A stretch of 64,000 bases of DNA from Solwaraspora sp. WMMD1047 (GCF_029626155.1 NZ_JARUBL010000001.1:3886501-3950500), one strand, 5' to 3'. Numbered from the stretch's first letter, positions 46,434 to 55,196 are shown. Numbers and translations are program-made. The notes: generated by a model not told the origin, from the sequence alone.

Positions 46434-48317
46434 GTGGACCTGGCCGGGCCTGCCGATCTCCGGCTGCTGCGACAGGCGGTCCGGCACGGTGGCGGCTGGA
46501 CCGTCCTCCTGTTGGCCGTCGCACCGCTGGGTGCGGCGGCCGAACTGTGTCTGCCGGCCGTCCTCGGGCTGGCCGTGGACGCCGCCCTGGGCGCCGGCCA
46601 TTCCTGGTGGCCGGCGCTGGCCTGCGCCCTGGTCGCGGTGATCGTGGCCGGTGACGCCCTCGGCGACCTGGCCAGCGGTTCCGGCACCGCGCGGTCCACC
46701 GCCAGGATCCGTCAGCACCTGCTGCGGCACCTACTGGCCCTGGACCCGCGCACCGCCGGCCGGTACCCGGTCGGGGACCTGGTCGGCCGGCTGATCGGGC
46801 AGGCCGCCGACACCGGCCATGCCGGCGCCACCGTGATCCTCGGGCTCACCGCGCTGCTCCCGTCGGCCGGCAGCGTGGTCGCCCTGGCCCTGCTCGACCC
46901 GTGGCTCGCCGTCACCTTCGTCGCCGGTCTGCTGCTGCTCGCGGTCCTGCTGCGCGCCTTCGTCGCCGACTCCTCGACCGCCGCCCGCGGCTACCTGCGG
47001 GCCCAGGCCGGCATCGCCGGACGACTGCTGGAGGCGCTCGCCGGCGCCCGGACGATCGCCGCGGCCGGCACCCTGCCGGCCGAGATCGACCGGGTGCTGC
47101 AGCCGCTGCCGGAACTGCGCGCGCACGGCGAGCGGACCTGGCACGCGTTGGCCCGGGCCGCCGGCCGGACGGCGGCGGTGGCGCCGCTGCTGCAGCTCGC
47201 GATCATCGCGGTCGGCGGCTGGTCGGTGTCGGCCGGCCGGCTGTCCGCCGGCCAACTGGTGGCCGCCATCGGGTACGCCGCCCTCGGCGCCGGTCTCGGC
47301 ACGGTGGTCAACACGTTGAGCCGGCTGGTGCGTACCCGGGCCGGGGCGCACCGGGTCGCGATGATCCTGTCCGAGCCGGCCCGTGACCACGGCAGCCGGG
47401 CCCTGCCGCCGGGTGCCGGACGGCTGCGGCTGCGGGACGTGACCGTGTCCGCCGTCGACGGCCGACCGATTCTCGACCGGATCGACCTGGACCTGCCCGC
47501 GGGCGGAACGATCGCGGTGATCGGCCCCTCCGGCGCCGGCAAGTCGACCCTGGCCGAGGTCGCCGGTCGGCTGCGCGACCCGGACTCCGGCGACGTCCTG
47601 CTCGACGGCCTGCCGTTGCGCGAGCTGACCCCGGCGGCGCTGCGCCGGGCGGTGGGTTACGGTTTCGAGCGGCCGGTCCTGGTCGGCGAGACCGTCGCCG
47701 ACGTGATCGGCCTCGGCCTGGACAGCACCGGTGACTCCGCGCCGCCGGAGCGGGTCCGGCGGTCGGCCCGCACGGCCTCGATCGACGACTTCGTCGAGCG
47801 GCTGCCGGCCGGCTACCGCACCCCCCTGGCCGAGGTGCCGATGTCGGGCGGGGAGGCGCAGCGGCTGGGGCTGGCCCGGGCCCTGCACGGCGAACGGTTG
47901 CTCGTGCTCGACGACGCGACATCCAGTCTGGACACCGCGACCGAACACCGGATCGCCCGGGCGCTGGTCACCCACCTGCACGGCCGCACCCGGCTGATCG
48001 TCACCCACCGGACGGCCACCGCCGCCGCCGCGGACGTGGTGGCCTGGCTCGACGCGGGCCGGTTGCGCGCGGTGGGCCGGCACCGGGACCTGTGGGCGGA
48101 CCCGGCCTACCGGGCCGTGTTCCAACCGCCCGACCAGCCGGTCGGCGGTGCCGACCAGCAACCTGTCGGGGTGGACCAGAGCCCCGTCGGTGCCGACCAG
48201 CCGGCGGGCGGGCCGAACCAGCGGCCCGTCAGTGTGGACCACAGCTACGTCGGTGCGAACCAGCCGGCGGGCGGAGGCAAGCAGCCGCGGGGCGGAGCGA
48301 ACGGGAGTAGCCGATGA
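46434..48317 (+). CDS. ramA: Lanthipeptide ABC exporter, RamA-like (membrane and ATPase domains)
   Basis: This 627-residue half-transporter has about five to six membrane helices (residues 20-310). An ATPase domain follows: Walker A IGPSGAGKST near 364, signature MSGGEAQRLGLARAL and Walker B LLVLDDATSSLD. In Walker B the usual catalytic Glu is Asp, so this half may be the weaker ATPase. The last 65 residues are eight copies of a seven-residue repeat (consensus DQxxVGx) with no known role. With RamB it would form the heterodimer that exports the peptide. The GTG start follows GGGAG. Confidence 0.9.
   Translation: MDLAGPADLRLLRQAVRHGGGWTVLLLAVAPLGAAAELCLPAVLGLAVDAALGAGHSWWPALACALVAVIVAGDALGDLASGSGTARSTARIRQHLLRHLLALDPRTAGRYPVGDLVGRLIGQAADTGHAGATVILGLTALLPSAGSVVALALLDPWLAVTFVAGLLLLAVLLRAFVADSSTAARGYLRAQAGIAGRLLEALAGARTIAAAGTLPAEIDRVLQPLPELRAHGERTWHALARAAGRTAAVAPLLQLAIIAVGGWSVSAGRLSAGQLVAAIGYAALGAGLGTVVNTLSRLVRTRAGAHRVAMILSEPARDHGSRALPPGAGRLRLRDVTVSAVDGRPILDRIDLDLPAGGTIAVIGPSGAGKSTLAEVAGRLRDPDSGDVLLDGLPLRELTPAALRRAVGYGFERPVLVGETVADVIGLGLDSTGDSAPPERVRRSARTASIDDFVERLPAGYRTPLAEVPMSGGEAQRLGLARALHGERLLVLDDATSSLDTATEHRIARALVTHLHGRTRLIVTHRTATAAAADVVAWLDAGRLRAVGRHRDLWADPAYRAVFQPPDQPVGGADQQPVGVDQSPVGADQPAGGPNQRPVSVDHSYVGANQPAGGGKQPRGGANGSSR
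48132..48299 (+). repeat. 21-bp tandem repeats encoding the RamA tail
   Basis: Eight consecutive in-frame 21-base units of consensus (G/A)ACCAG-N12-GGN-like sequence. They encode heptapeptides beginning Asp-Gln or Asn-Gln. Confidence 0.85.
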
Positions 48318-50374
48318 CCTGGGGCGGGCCGGGTCCTGCGGCGACCGGGGACGGCGTCCGGGCGGTGAGCTGGTCGGCGCTGCGCGGACGGCCCGGCACG
48401 CTGGCCCGGTTGGGCGGCTGGTCGGTGGCCGAGGCGCTGCCCACCCTGCTGGCCGGCTACCTGACCGCGCGGGCGGTGGACGACGGATTCCTCGCCGGGC
48501 GGCTCGGCCCCGGCCTGGCCTGGCTCGGCGGGCTGGCGGCCGCGGTGCTCGTCGGCGCGGTCGGCACCACCCGGGCGTACGCCTGCCTGGGTGACCTGGT
48601 GGAACCGTTCCGCGACGACCTGGCCCGGCGGGTGGTCGGTGGCGCGCTCCACCACGCCACCAGCCCTGGCGGCCGGCCGCAGACCGCCGCGGTGGCCCGG
48701 CTCACCCATCAGGTGGAGATCGTCCGCGACACCTTCGCGGGGCTGGTGATGGTCGTCCGTGGCTTCGTCTTCACCGCCGGCGCCGCCCTGCTCGGCCTGC
48801 TCTCCCTCGCCCCGGTGCTGGCGGCGCTGGTCGCCGGTCCGCTGCTGGTCGGACTCGCGCTGTTCGCGGCGGCCCTGCCGGCGATGGCGGCGCGACAGCG
48901 GGACTACGTGCTGGCCGACGAGCGGCTCGGCGAGGCGGCGGGCGCGGCACTGGCCGGCCACCGCGACATCGTGGCCTGTGGCGGGCAGTCGCGGGTCGAG
49001 GCGACCGTCGGCGCCCGGATCGAGGCGCAGGCAACCGCCGAGCGGTCGCTGGCCCGGATGGCGGCGGTGCGCGGCCTGACCCTCGCCGTCGGCGGCTGGC
49101 TGCCCCTGGTCGTGCTGCTGCTGGCCGCGCCATGGCTGGTGCGGCGGGGCCTGACCGCCGGCGCCATCCTGGGCGCCCTGGTCTACCTGTCAACCGGGCT
49201 GCAGCCGGCCCTGCACGCCCTGGTCAAGGGCGTCGCGGTCGGCGGCCTGCGGTACGCCGTGACGCTGCGCCGGATCCTGCGGGCCACCGCCCACCCATCG
49301 ACCGACGCAAGCCCGCCGGTCATCACCGCACCACCGTCCATGACCGGACCGTCGTCCATGACCGGACCGTCGTCCATGACCGGACCGTCGTCCATGACCG
49401 GATCGGACCGAGCCGTGGCGGAGTCGGCTGGCGGTCGACCGTCCGCCGTTTCGTCGACTGCGACTTGGACGCCTGACAGGTCGGCTGCGACTTGGACGCC
49501 TGACAGGTCGGCGCCCGCCGACGGGGAGAACGGCGGACCTGCCGTCGCGGTGCGAGGCCTCACCTTCCGGTACGGATCGGCGGCCCGACCCGTACTCGAC
49601 GGGTTCGACCTCACCCTGCCCGCGGGCGACCACCTGGCCATCGTCGGGCCCAGCGGCGCCGGCAAGTCCACCCTGGCCGCGCTGATCGCCGGCCTGCTGA
49701 TCCCGGACGCCGGCTCGGTACGGTTGGCCGGACGCCCGGTGCCGGCCAGCGCCACCGGGCCGGACGCAGCAGGGCTGGCCAGCCGGACGGCGTTGGCCGG
49801 CCGGCGGGTCCTCATCCCGCAGCAGGCATACGTGTTCAGCGGGCGGCTGGCGGAGAACCTGCGCTACCTGAACCCGGCCGCGGGCGCGGCCGAACTCACC
49901 GCCGCCATCGACGCGCTCGGCATGACGGCGCTGGCCCGACGACTCGGCGGCCTCGACGCGTTGGTCGACCCGGCGGCGTTGTCGGCCGGCGAACGCCAGC
50001 TCATCTCGGCGGTCCGGGCGTACCTCTCGCCGGCGCCGCTGGTGATCCTGGACGAGGCGACCTGTCACCTGGACCCGGCCGCGGAGGCGCAGGTGGAGCG
50101 GGCCTTCGCCCGCCGGCCGGGCACCCTGATCGTGGTCGCACACCGGATCAGCTCCGCCCTGCGGGCCCGCCGGGTCCTCGTCATCGACGGCGGGACCCCG
50201 CTGTTCGGCCGGCACGAGGAGCTGCTGGGCCGGTCACCGACCTACCGCGATCTGGTCGGCCACTGGCAGGACGGACCCGGTGTCAGCGATCAGATCCAAC
50301 CCGCCTCGCGGGCGATCCGTACCGACTCGATCCGGGTCCGGGCGCCGCACTTGCCGGCGATCCGCGACAGGTGA
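48314..50374 (+). CDS. ramB: Lanthipeptide ABC exporter, RamB-like (membrane and ATPase domains)
   Basis: This 686-residue partner of RamA is coupled by an ATGA overlap. The membrane domain is residues 20-320. A low-complexity linker of about 75 residues follows with SSMTGP units and two copies of ATWTPDRSA. The ATPase has Walker A VGPSGAGKST near 446, signature LSAGERQLISAVRAY and Walker B LVILDEATCHLD, with the catalytic Glu present. The linker makes it longer than usual ABC half-transporters of about 600. Its last 85 bases overlap the 3' end of a response-regulator gene on the other strand. Confidence 0.9.
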   Translation: MTWGGPGPAATGDGVRAVSWSALRGRPGTLARLGGWSVAEALPTLLAGYLTARAVDDGFLAGRLGPGLAWLGGLAAAVLVGAVGTTRAYACLGDLVEPFRDDLARRVVGGALHHATSPGGRPQTAAVARLTHQVEIVRDTFAGLVMVVRGFVFTAGAALLGLLSLAPVLAALVAGPLLVGLALFAAALPAMAARQRDYVLADERLGEAAGAALAGHRDIVACGGQSRVEATVGARIEAQATAERSLARMAAVRGLTLAVGGWLPLVVLLLAAPWLVRRGLTAGAILGALVYLSTGLQPALHALVKGVAVGGLRYAVTLRRILRATAHPSTDASPPVITAPPSMTGPSSMTGPSSMTGPSSMTGSDRAVAESAGGRPSAVSSTATWTPDRSAATWTPDRSAPADGENGGPAVAVRGLTFRYGSAARPVLDGFDLTLPAGDHLAIVGPSGAGKSTLAALIAGLLIPDAGSVRLAGRPVPASATGPDAAGLASRTALAGRRVLIPQQAYVFSGRLAENLRYLNPAAGAAELTAAIDALGMTALARRLGGLDALVDPAALSAGERQLISAVRAYLSPAPLVILDEATCHLDPAAEAQVERAFARRPGTLIVVAHRISSALRARRVLVIDGGTPLFGRHEELLGRSPTYRDLVGHWQDGPGVSDQIQPASRAIRTDSIRVRAPHLPAIRDR
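49336..49403 (+). repeat. 18-bp tandem repeats in the ramB linker
   Basis: Three full units (49336, 49354, 49372) and one partial (49390) of GTCCATGACCGGACCGTC encode SMTGPS. The array is in frame. Confidence 0.9.
49459..49512 (+). repeat. 27-bp exact tandem duplication in the ramB linker
   Basis: Units 49459-49485 and 49486-49512 are identical and encode the nonapeptide ATWTPDRSA twice. Confidence 0.9.
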
Positions 50375-50907
50375 TTACGCACCGTACCCGGAGACAGTGA
50401 CAGCTTCGCGGCGATCTCCTTGATCGGCCAACCGGTTGCCGCGATGCTCAGGATCTCCGCCTCGCGGCTGGTCAGCGGGCTGGCCGTGGCCAGCGCGGCG
50501 GCGACCAGTCCCCCATCGAGCACCGGCTCACCGCGGAACAGCCGGCGGATGCCCTCCACCACCCGCTCCGGGGCCACGTCGTTGCCGAGGAACCCGACGT
50601 TGCGCATCGCTTCGCCACCGCCGCGCAGCGCCGCGGCGACCGCACCCGCCCGACGCGGCTCGACCAGCAGCAGGATGGGGCAGGGCAGGTCCACTCCGGA
50701 ATTCTGGTCACAGCCGGGCGGCCCGTCCGGGCCGAACAGGTTCAGGTCGATCACCAGGACCTGTGGACAGTGCGCCCGTAGCGCCGGCTCGATCTCGCCG
50801 GCCCGGTCGACCTCCGCCACCACCTCGATGTCGGGTTGCATGCTCAGAACGAATGCCAACGCCCCACGGATGAGGGCTCCATCGAGTGCGAGCAGCGTGC
50901 GGATCAC
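50290..50907 (-). CDS. RamR/AmfR-type LuxR-family response regulator, copy 1
   Basis: This 205-residue regulator has a receiver-like domain (IRTLLALDGALIRGALAFVLSMQPDIEVVAEV). Only one Asp of the usual acidic pair remains, at position 8; the phospho-acceptor position is VLVIDLNLFG. The LuxR helix-turn-helix is LTSREAEILSIAATGWPIKEIAAKLSLSPGTVRNHLSRI, ending EAGWI. RamR in Streptomyces is an orphan regulator that activates ram genes. GTG 50907 has GGAGG five to six bases upstream. It is convergent with ramB and its 3' end lies within ramB. Confidence 0.85.
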   Translation of the reverse strand: MIRTLLALDGALIRGALAFVLSMQPDIEVVAEVDRAGEIEPALRAHCPQVLVIDLNLFGPDGPPGCDQNSGVDLPCPILLLVEPRRAGAVAAALRGGGEAMRNVGFLGNDVAPERVVEGIRRLFRGEPVLDGGLVAAALATASPLTSREAEILSIAATGWPIKEIAAKLSLSPGTVRNHLSRIAGKCGARTRIESVRIAREAGWI

Positions 50908-51094
50908 ATCCACCCTCCGGTTCGCAGCCACGAGATCACTAGCTGTAAACATTGAAACATGGCGCCCCTCCCGCCGCCCGACGAGAAATGCGGTCCCGGC
51001 ACGGTGGATCGCAGCGCCGCCCGGACGGCTGTCGGGCACCCCGGCCGGGCGGGCCGAACGCGCACCCACCCCGCCGGTGAATCGGACCGGACAG

Positions 51095-51700
51095 TCAGAT
51101 CCAGCCGTCCTGGCGGGCCTGCCGGATCGCCTCCATCCGGTTGCGGGTTCCGGTCTTCCGCATGATCGACGACAGGTGATTGCGGACGGTTCCATGGGCC
51201 AGGAACAGCCGGCTGGCGATCTCCTTCAGCGGCAGACCTTCCGCGGCGACCCGGAGCACCTCCCGTTCCCGCTCGGTGAGCGGCATCGGCGGTGGGTTCA
51301 GGGCGGCCATGGCGGCGCCCGGATCCACCACCAACTCCCCCTTCAGCACGGCACGGATCTGGTCGACCAGGTCGGCCGGCGGGAGGTCCTTGCCGACGAA
51401 GCCGCGTACGCCGGCACGCAGCGCCGCCTGCAGCGTGTCCGGGCCGGGCACCGCGCTCAACACCAGCACGGCGCACTCCGGGACCTCCCGGGTGAGCCGG
51501 TCGACCAGCGCCCACGCGGCCGGTCCACCGGCCCCGATGTCCATGACGAGTACGTCGGGCCGTACCGCCCGGGCGAGGCCGAGGGCGTCCTGGACGCGGG
51601 CGAGGTCGGCAATGACCTCCAGATCGTCCTCATTCGACAACACGGTGCGCAGTGCGCGCCGCAACAATCCCACCTCTTCGACGATGAGAATTCGGGCCAC
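51095..51700 (-). CDS. RamR/AmfR-type LuxR-family response regulator, copy 2
   Basis: This 201-residue paralogue of the neighbouring regulator has receiver VARILIVEEVGLLRRALRTVL, where the acidic pair is Glu-Glu. The phospho-acceptor is in VLVMDIGAGG and Lys in FVGKD. The helix-turn-helix is LTEREREVLRVAAEGLPLKEIASRLFLAHGTVRNHLSSIM, also ending GWI. The same C-terminal pattern in both suggests related DNA sites. No kinase gene is linked, so control may not use phosphorylation. It starts at GTG 51700 and lies 187 bases upstream of copy 1 on the same strand. Confidence 0.85.
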   Translation of the reverse strand: MARILIVEEVGLLRRALRTVLSNEDDLEVIADLARVQDALGLARAVRPDVLVMDIGAGGPAAWALVDRLTREVPECAVLVLSAVPGPDTLQAALRAGVRGFVGKDLPPADLVDQIRAVLKGELVVDPGAAMAALNPPPMPLTEREREVLRVAAEGLPLKEIASRLFLAHGTVRNHLSSIMRKTGTRNRMEAIRQARQDGWI

Positions 51701-51928
51701 GAGGCCTTCTCCGTTCTTGCAATGCGCAGACTCAGGCGACGTCGGGCCGACGTGTCGTTACCACGGGTCCCGACGGATTAGGACGAGGTATGTGGTGCCG
51801 CCTACCGACCGGCGCGTCGAGGCGCACGGCGTCCCACCGGGGCAGCGGACTGCCGGCCGGCCCGGCCAGCGGAACGGGGCGGGACGACCGGGTACGGCGC
51901 GGCCGGAACGGTGGCCACGCCGGGAAGG

Positions 51929-53383
51929 TCAGCCAGGCGAGGTAGGTACGCCGGGCAACCGGCCGACGAGAACGCGGCCGGCTGTCGGGGCCACCGGCGG
52001 TACGCCGGGCGTGGCGGCGGACGAGTGTTCGGCGCCCAGCGCGGGCGTCCGCTCCCCGCCGGGCGGTCCTGCGCCGGCCTGCTGGCCCCCGGAGCCGGGC
52101 CTGGTGTCGCCCGGTCGCTCGGTGGGGCCGGATGCCGCCGGCCGGGACGCCGGCCGCAGCCCGGCCGACTGGCCGGACCGGTGGATGCCGGTGGTCTGGA
52201 AGGCGAGGGTCGGTGCGAGCGGGGCGCCGGCGTCCGCCGGGACGGTCGGCCCGGGGCCGTCAGGGAGCGCCGCGGGTGGGTGGTCCGCGACGGGACCGAA
52301 CTCCGGCGGGGCGCCGCCGCCGGAGTACCTCGCCGGTGACACCGACGAGTCAGGCGGCAGCCCGGTGACCCCTCGGAGCGCCACGGGTGCGACCGGCAGC
52401 AGCTCAACCGCCGGTGGCCGCAGCACCGCCACCACCGGCTCCGCGGCCGCCACCACCGGCTCCACGACCGCCGCCACCGCCACGACCGGGCCGACGACCG
52501 CCGCCACCACCGGCTCCGCGGCTGCGAGTACCGGTGCCACGGCGGTCACCACCTGCGGTACAACCCCCACCACCGGGTCCGCCACCGCGAGCACCGGGTC
52601 CAGCACGGCCACCGCGGCGGGCACCGGGTCCGAGGTCAGCCGCGTCGGCACCGGAAGTCCGGTGATCGCCGGAGGGACGGTCGCGGCTCGGGTGTCCGTC
52701 GTCGCCAGGGGAGCCGCCAGGGAATCGGCGCTGGCTGGGGAAGCGGTCGTGGCTGGAGCGCCGAGGAGCACCGGTAGCGGGTTCTTCGGAGCGGTCAGCG
52801 GCTCGGGCCGCACCGTCGACACCTCGTCGGCGGCGGGCTCCCGACCCGCGACCGTCGGCACCGTCCGGTCCGGACGTTCCACGCCGGCATGCGTCAGCGC
52901 CGGACTGGGCAGCTCCGGACGGAGCAACTCCGGGCGGGGCGGCGCGGGGCGGGGCGGCGCAGGGCGGGGCGGGGCGGGGCGTACCCGTTGAGGGTTGGCG
53001 GGATCGGAGCCGGCGGTGCCACGCGGCGACCGGTCGGGCGCGGAGCGCGCCACCCGGTCGTCCACCGCCGCGGGCGTCTCCTCCCGGTCCCTGACGGCCG
53101 CGGGTGTCTCCGCACGGTCGCCGGTGCCGGTGGGCGGCGTGGTCAGCGCATCGCCGACGGCGTCCACGGTCTGGTCCACGGCGCCGAGAAGGGACGGCCC
53201 GCCGCCGGGAGGGGCGGCGTCGGCCCGCGCGGGGTCGTCCAGCAGGGCGAGGAGCAGGTACGCCAGGACGGCCGCCGCGCCGATCAACGCGGCCCGCGCC
53301 GCCGTCCACACCGCCGGTGCGCCGCCAGCCGCCGGACCGGTGCGGCCCAACGGTCCGGTGGCGGCTCTCAGCCCGGCTGCCAT
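51929..53383 (-). CDS. Pro/Ala/Val-rich single-pass membrane protein, family unknown
   Basis: I do not recognise a family in this 484-residue protein. One membrane helix lies near residues 28-47 (RAALIGAAAVLAYLLLALL). A long low-complexity exterior follows: Pro/Arg-rich units (PAPPRPAPPRP, about 135-165), then a hydrophobic stretch (about 260-340) built of repeated VDPV, AEPVV and PVVAV units. The last 130 residues are Gly/Pro/Ala-rich. The repeats and single anchor suggest a surface or cell-wall-spanning structural protein. ATG 53383 follows GGAGGG by about 12 bases. A Ser/Thr-rich frame on the opposite strand is less likely to be coding. It lies next to the lanthipeptide regulators on the same strand. 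Confidence 0.6.
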   Translation of the reverse strand: MAAGLRAATGPLGRTGPAAGGAPAVWTAARAALIGAAAVLAYLLLALLDDPARADAAPPGGGPSLLGAVDQTVDAVGDALTTPPTGTGDRAETPAAVRDREETPAAVDDRVARSAPDRSPRGTAGSDPANPQRVRPAPPRPAPPRPAPPRPELLRPELPSPALTHAGVERPDRTVPTVAGREPAADEVSTVRPEPLTAPKNPLPVLLGAPATTASPASADSLAAPLATTDTRAATVPPAITGLPVPTRLTSDPVPAAVAVLDPVLAVADPVVGVVPQVVTAVAPVLAAAEPVVAAVVGPVVAVAAVVEPVVAAAEPVVAVLRPPAVELLPVAPVALRGVTGLPPDSSVSPARYSGGGAPPEFGPVADHPPAALPDGPGPTVPADAGAPLAPTLAFQTTGIHRSGQSAGLRPASRPAASGPTERPGDTRPGSGGQQAGAGPPGGERTPALGAEHSSAATPGVPPVAPTAGRVLVGRLPGVPTSPG

Positions 53384-53607
53384 GCGTCTTGGTCACCCTC
53401 CGAATTGGTCGGTCGGCCGAATCGTAACGCCGGGTGGCCGCAGCCGCATCCGACCGGACCACCACTGACCGGTTTCCGACCCGGACCGGGACCGCCCGGC
53501 CGGCATCCGGCCGGTCGCTGGTGGACCGACGCCCTCGTCGCGCGCCCGGCGCCAGTCAACGTGGCCGACCCGGACCCGGCTGACGGGCTGCCGCCGCGCT
53601 CAGCCGG

Positions 53608-55188
53608 TCAGCGGGCGGCCAGTTCCTCGGTGTAGGTGGCCACCGGCGTACCGGCCGCGTCGTACGCGACCAGCCGACCGTGGGACAGGTTCGCCGACCG
53701 GAACGAGAACGCCCGCTGCCCGGGGTACACCGGCAGCAGCGGGATCACCCGGGCGGCACCGCCCGGCGCCGACTGGTACTCCAGCCGGGCGATCGTCGCG
53801 TCGACCACACCGTTGACCCGCACCTTGGTCCGCTCCGCCGCGGTACCGATCCTGATCGGCGCCCCGGCGGCGAACGCGGCGCAGTCCGCCCGCGTTCGGC
53901 AGACGAAGAAGTAGCGCGGATTGTCGACGTCGGACATCGCGTACGCCTTGAAGGTCGGATCGGCGCCGGCCGGCAACGGCTGCACGGCGAAGAACGCCAG
54001 CGTCACCGCGGCCACGGCCGCCACCCGCAGGCCGCCGCGGCGGGCCGGAGCCCGCCGGCCGGCGGTGACCGCCACCGCGCCGAAGCCGGCCAGACAGATC
54101 GCGATGGCGGCCAGCGCCCGGGCGTTCTCGAAGAGGAACTGCAGGCCGGTGGTCCGGGACACCTGGCTGAGCAGGGCACCGAGGGACAGCACCAGAACGG
54201 TCAGCAGGGCGAAACCGGCCGCCCGGCGGGCCACCCCCCGGGTGCCGATCAGCAGCATCGCCGCCAGCACCGGCCAGACCTGGTGGTGCGTCCAGGAGAC
54301 CGGCGACGCCGCGACCGTCGCGCAGCCCACCAGCACCGCCGCGTACGCCGGCTGTCCGGCCGACTCCAGCGCCCGGGCCCGCAGCAGCGCCACCCCGCAC
54401 ACCACGACGACCAGCGCGGCCCAGAGCACCGGCAGGGTGTTCCCGTCCACGCCGACCCGCAGCAGCATCCCGTGCAGCGACTGGTTGCCCAGCGATGCCA
54501 GGTTGCCGATCCGAGACGTGTTGACGATGGTGCCGGACCAGAAGGTCAGGCTGTCGCCGGGCAGGACCGCCGCGCCGACCACCGCACAGCCGACGAACGC
54601 GGCGCCGGCCCGGGCCGCGTCGCGGTACCGGCGGGCGAGCAGGAAGTAGCCGACGAAGAGCAGCGGGGTCAGCTTGATGGCGGCCGCCATCCCGACCAGC
54701 AGCCCCCGGTACCGGGCCGGCGTCAGTCCCATCCCGTCGACCAGGGCCAGCAGCACGATGAAGATGCTGACCTGCCCGAACCGCAGGTTGCTCTGCACCG
54801 GGGCGGAAACCAGCAGGGCGCAGGCGACCGCCGCGATCACCAGCTGCCGCCGCGGGCCGGCAACCGCGAGTACGCCGCCGAGCGCCACCGCGATGGCCAC
54901 CACCGCCGCGCAGGTGGCCGCCAGCCAGCCCGCCTGCACCACCGGCTCCGGGAGCGCGCCGATCGGCCAGAGGATCACCGCGGCGAACGGCGGGTAGGTG
55001 AACGGACCGCCGTTGTCGGCCACGTAGGAGTACAGCGGAGAGCCGGACCGCAGGTGTCGCACCGCGCCGTGGTAGATGTGCAGGTCGGAGAGGCGGTCCC
55101 AGCTCGGCCGTCGCAGCACCAGCGCCACGGAGACGGCCGCGGTGATTCCGTACAGAAGCCAGATCAGCCCCGCCCTGCGCCCCGCCAT
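53608..55188 (-). CDS. GT87 family mannosyltransferase-like membrane protein (DUF2029)
   Basis: This 526-residue protein has about 10-11 membrane helices, the GT-C layout of polyprenyl-phosphate-mannose-dependent alpha-1,2-mannosyltransferases. A catalytic acidic pair lies in the first loop (DRLSDLHIYHGAV), followed by FTYPPFAAVILWP, typical of GT87. The last 130 residues form an extracytoplasmic beta-rich domain after a final helix (AVTLAFFAVQPLPAGADPTFKAYAMSD), which is unusual in length. ATG 55188 lies eight bases after TAGACT. It probably adds sugars to a cell-envelope glycolipid. Confidence 0.85.
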   Translation of the reverse strand: MAGRRAGLIWLLYGITAAVSVALVLRRPSWDRLSDLHIYHGAVRHLRSGSPLYSYVADNGGPFTYPPFAAVILWPIGALPEPVVQAGWLAATCAAVVAIAVALGGVLAVAGPRRQLVIAAVACALLVSAPVQSNLRFGQVSIFIVLLALVDGMGLTPARYRGLLVGMAAAIKLTPLLFVGYFLLARRYRDAARAGAAFVGCAVVGAAVLPGDSLTFWSGTIVNTSRIGNLASLGNQSLHGMLLRVGVDGNTLPVLWAALVVVVCGVALLRARALESAGQPAYAAVLVGCATVAASPVSWTHHQVWPVLAAMLLIGTRGVARRAAGFALLTVLVLSLGALLSQVSRTTGLQFLFENARALAAIAICLAGFGAVAVTAGRRAPARRGGLRVAAVAAVTLAFFAVQPLPAGADPTFKAYAMSDVDNPRYFFVCRTRADCAAFAAGAPIRIGTAAERTKVRVNGVVDATIARLEYQSAPGGAARVIPLLPVYPGQRAFSFRSANLSHGRLVAYDAAGTPVATYTEELAAR

Positions 55189-55196
55189 GGTCGCGG

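Noticed and set aside
48132-48299. Possible CRISPR array in the ramA tail
   Set aside because: Units are 21 bases with no unique spacers, and they are in frame with the gene. It is a coding tandem repeat.
51180-52991. Plus-strand Ser/Thr/Gly-rich frame opposite the second RamR-like gene and the Pro/Val-rich protein
   Set aside because: It runs across the coding sequence of a clear response regulator and lacks a ribosome site. The minus frame has a membrane helix and a GGAGGG site. A small doubt remains for the 51929-52991 part.
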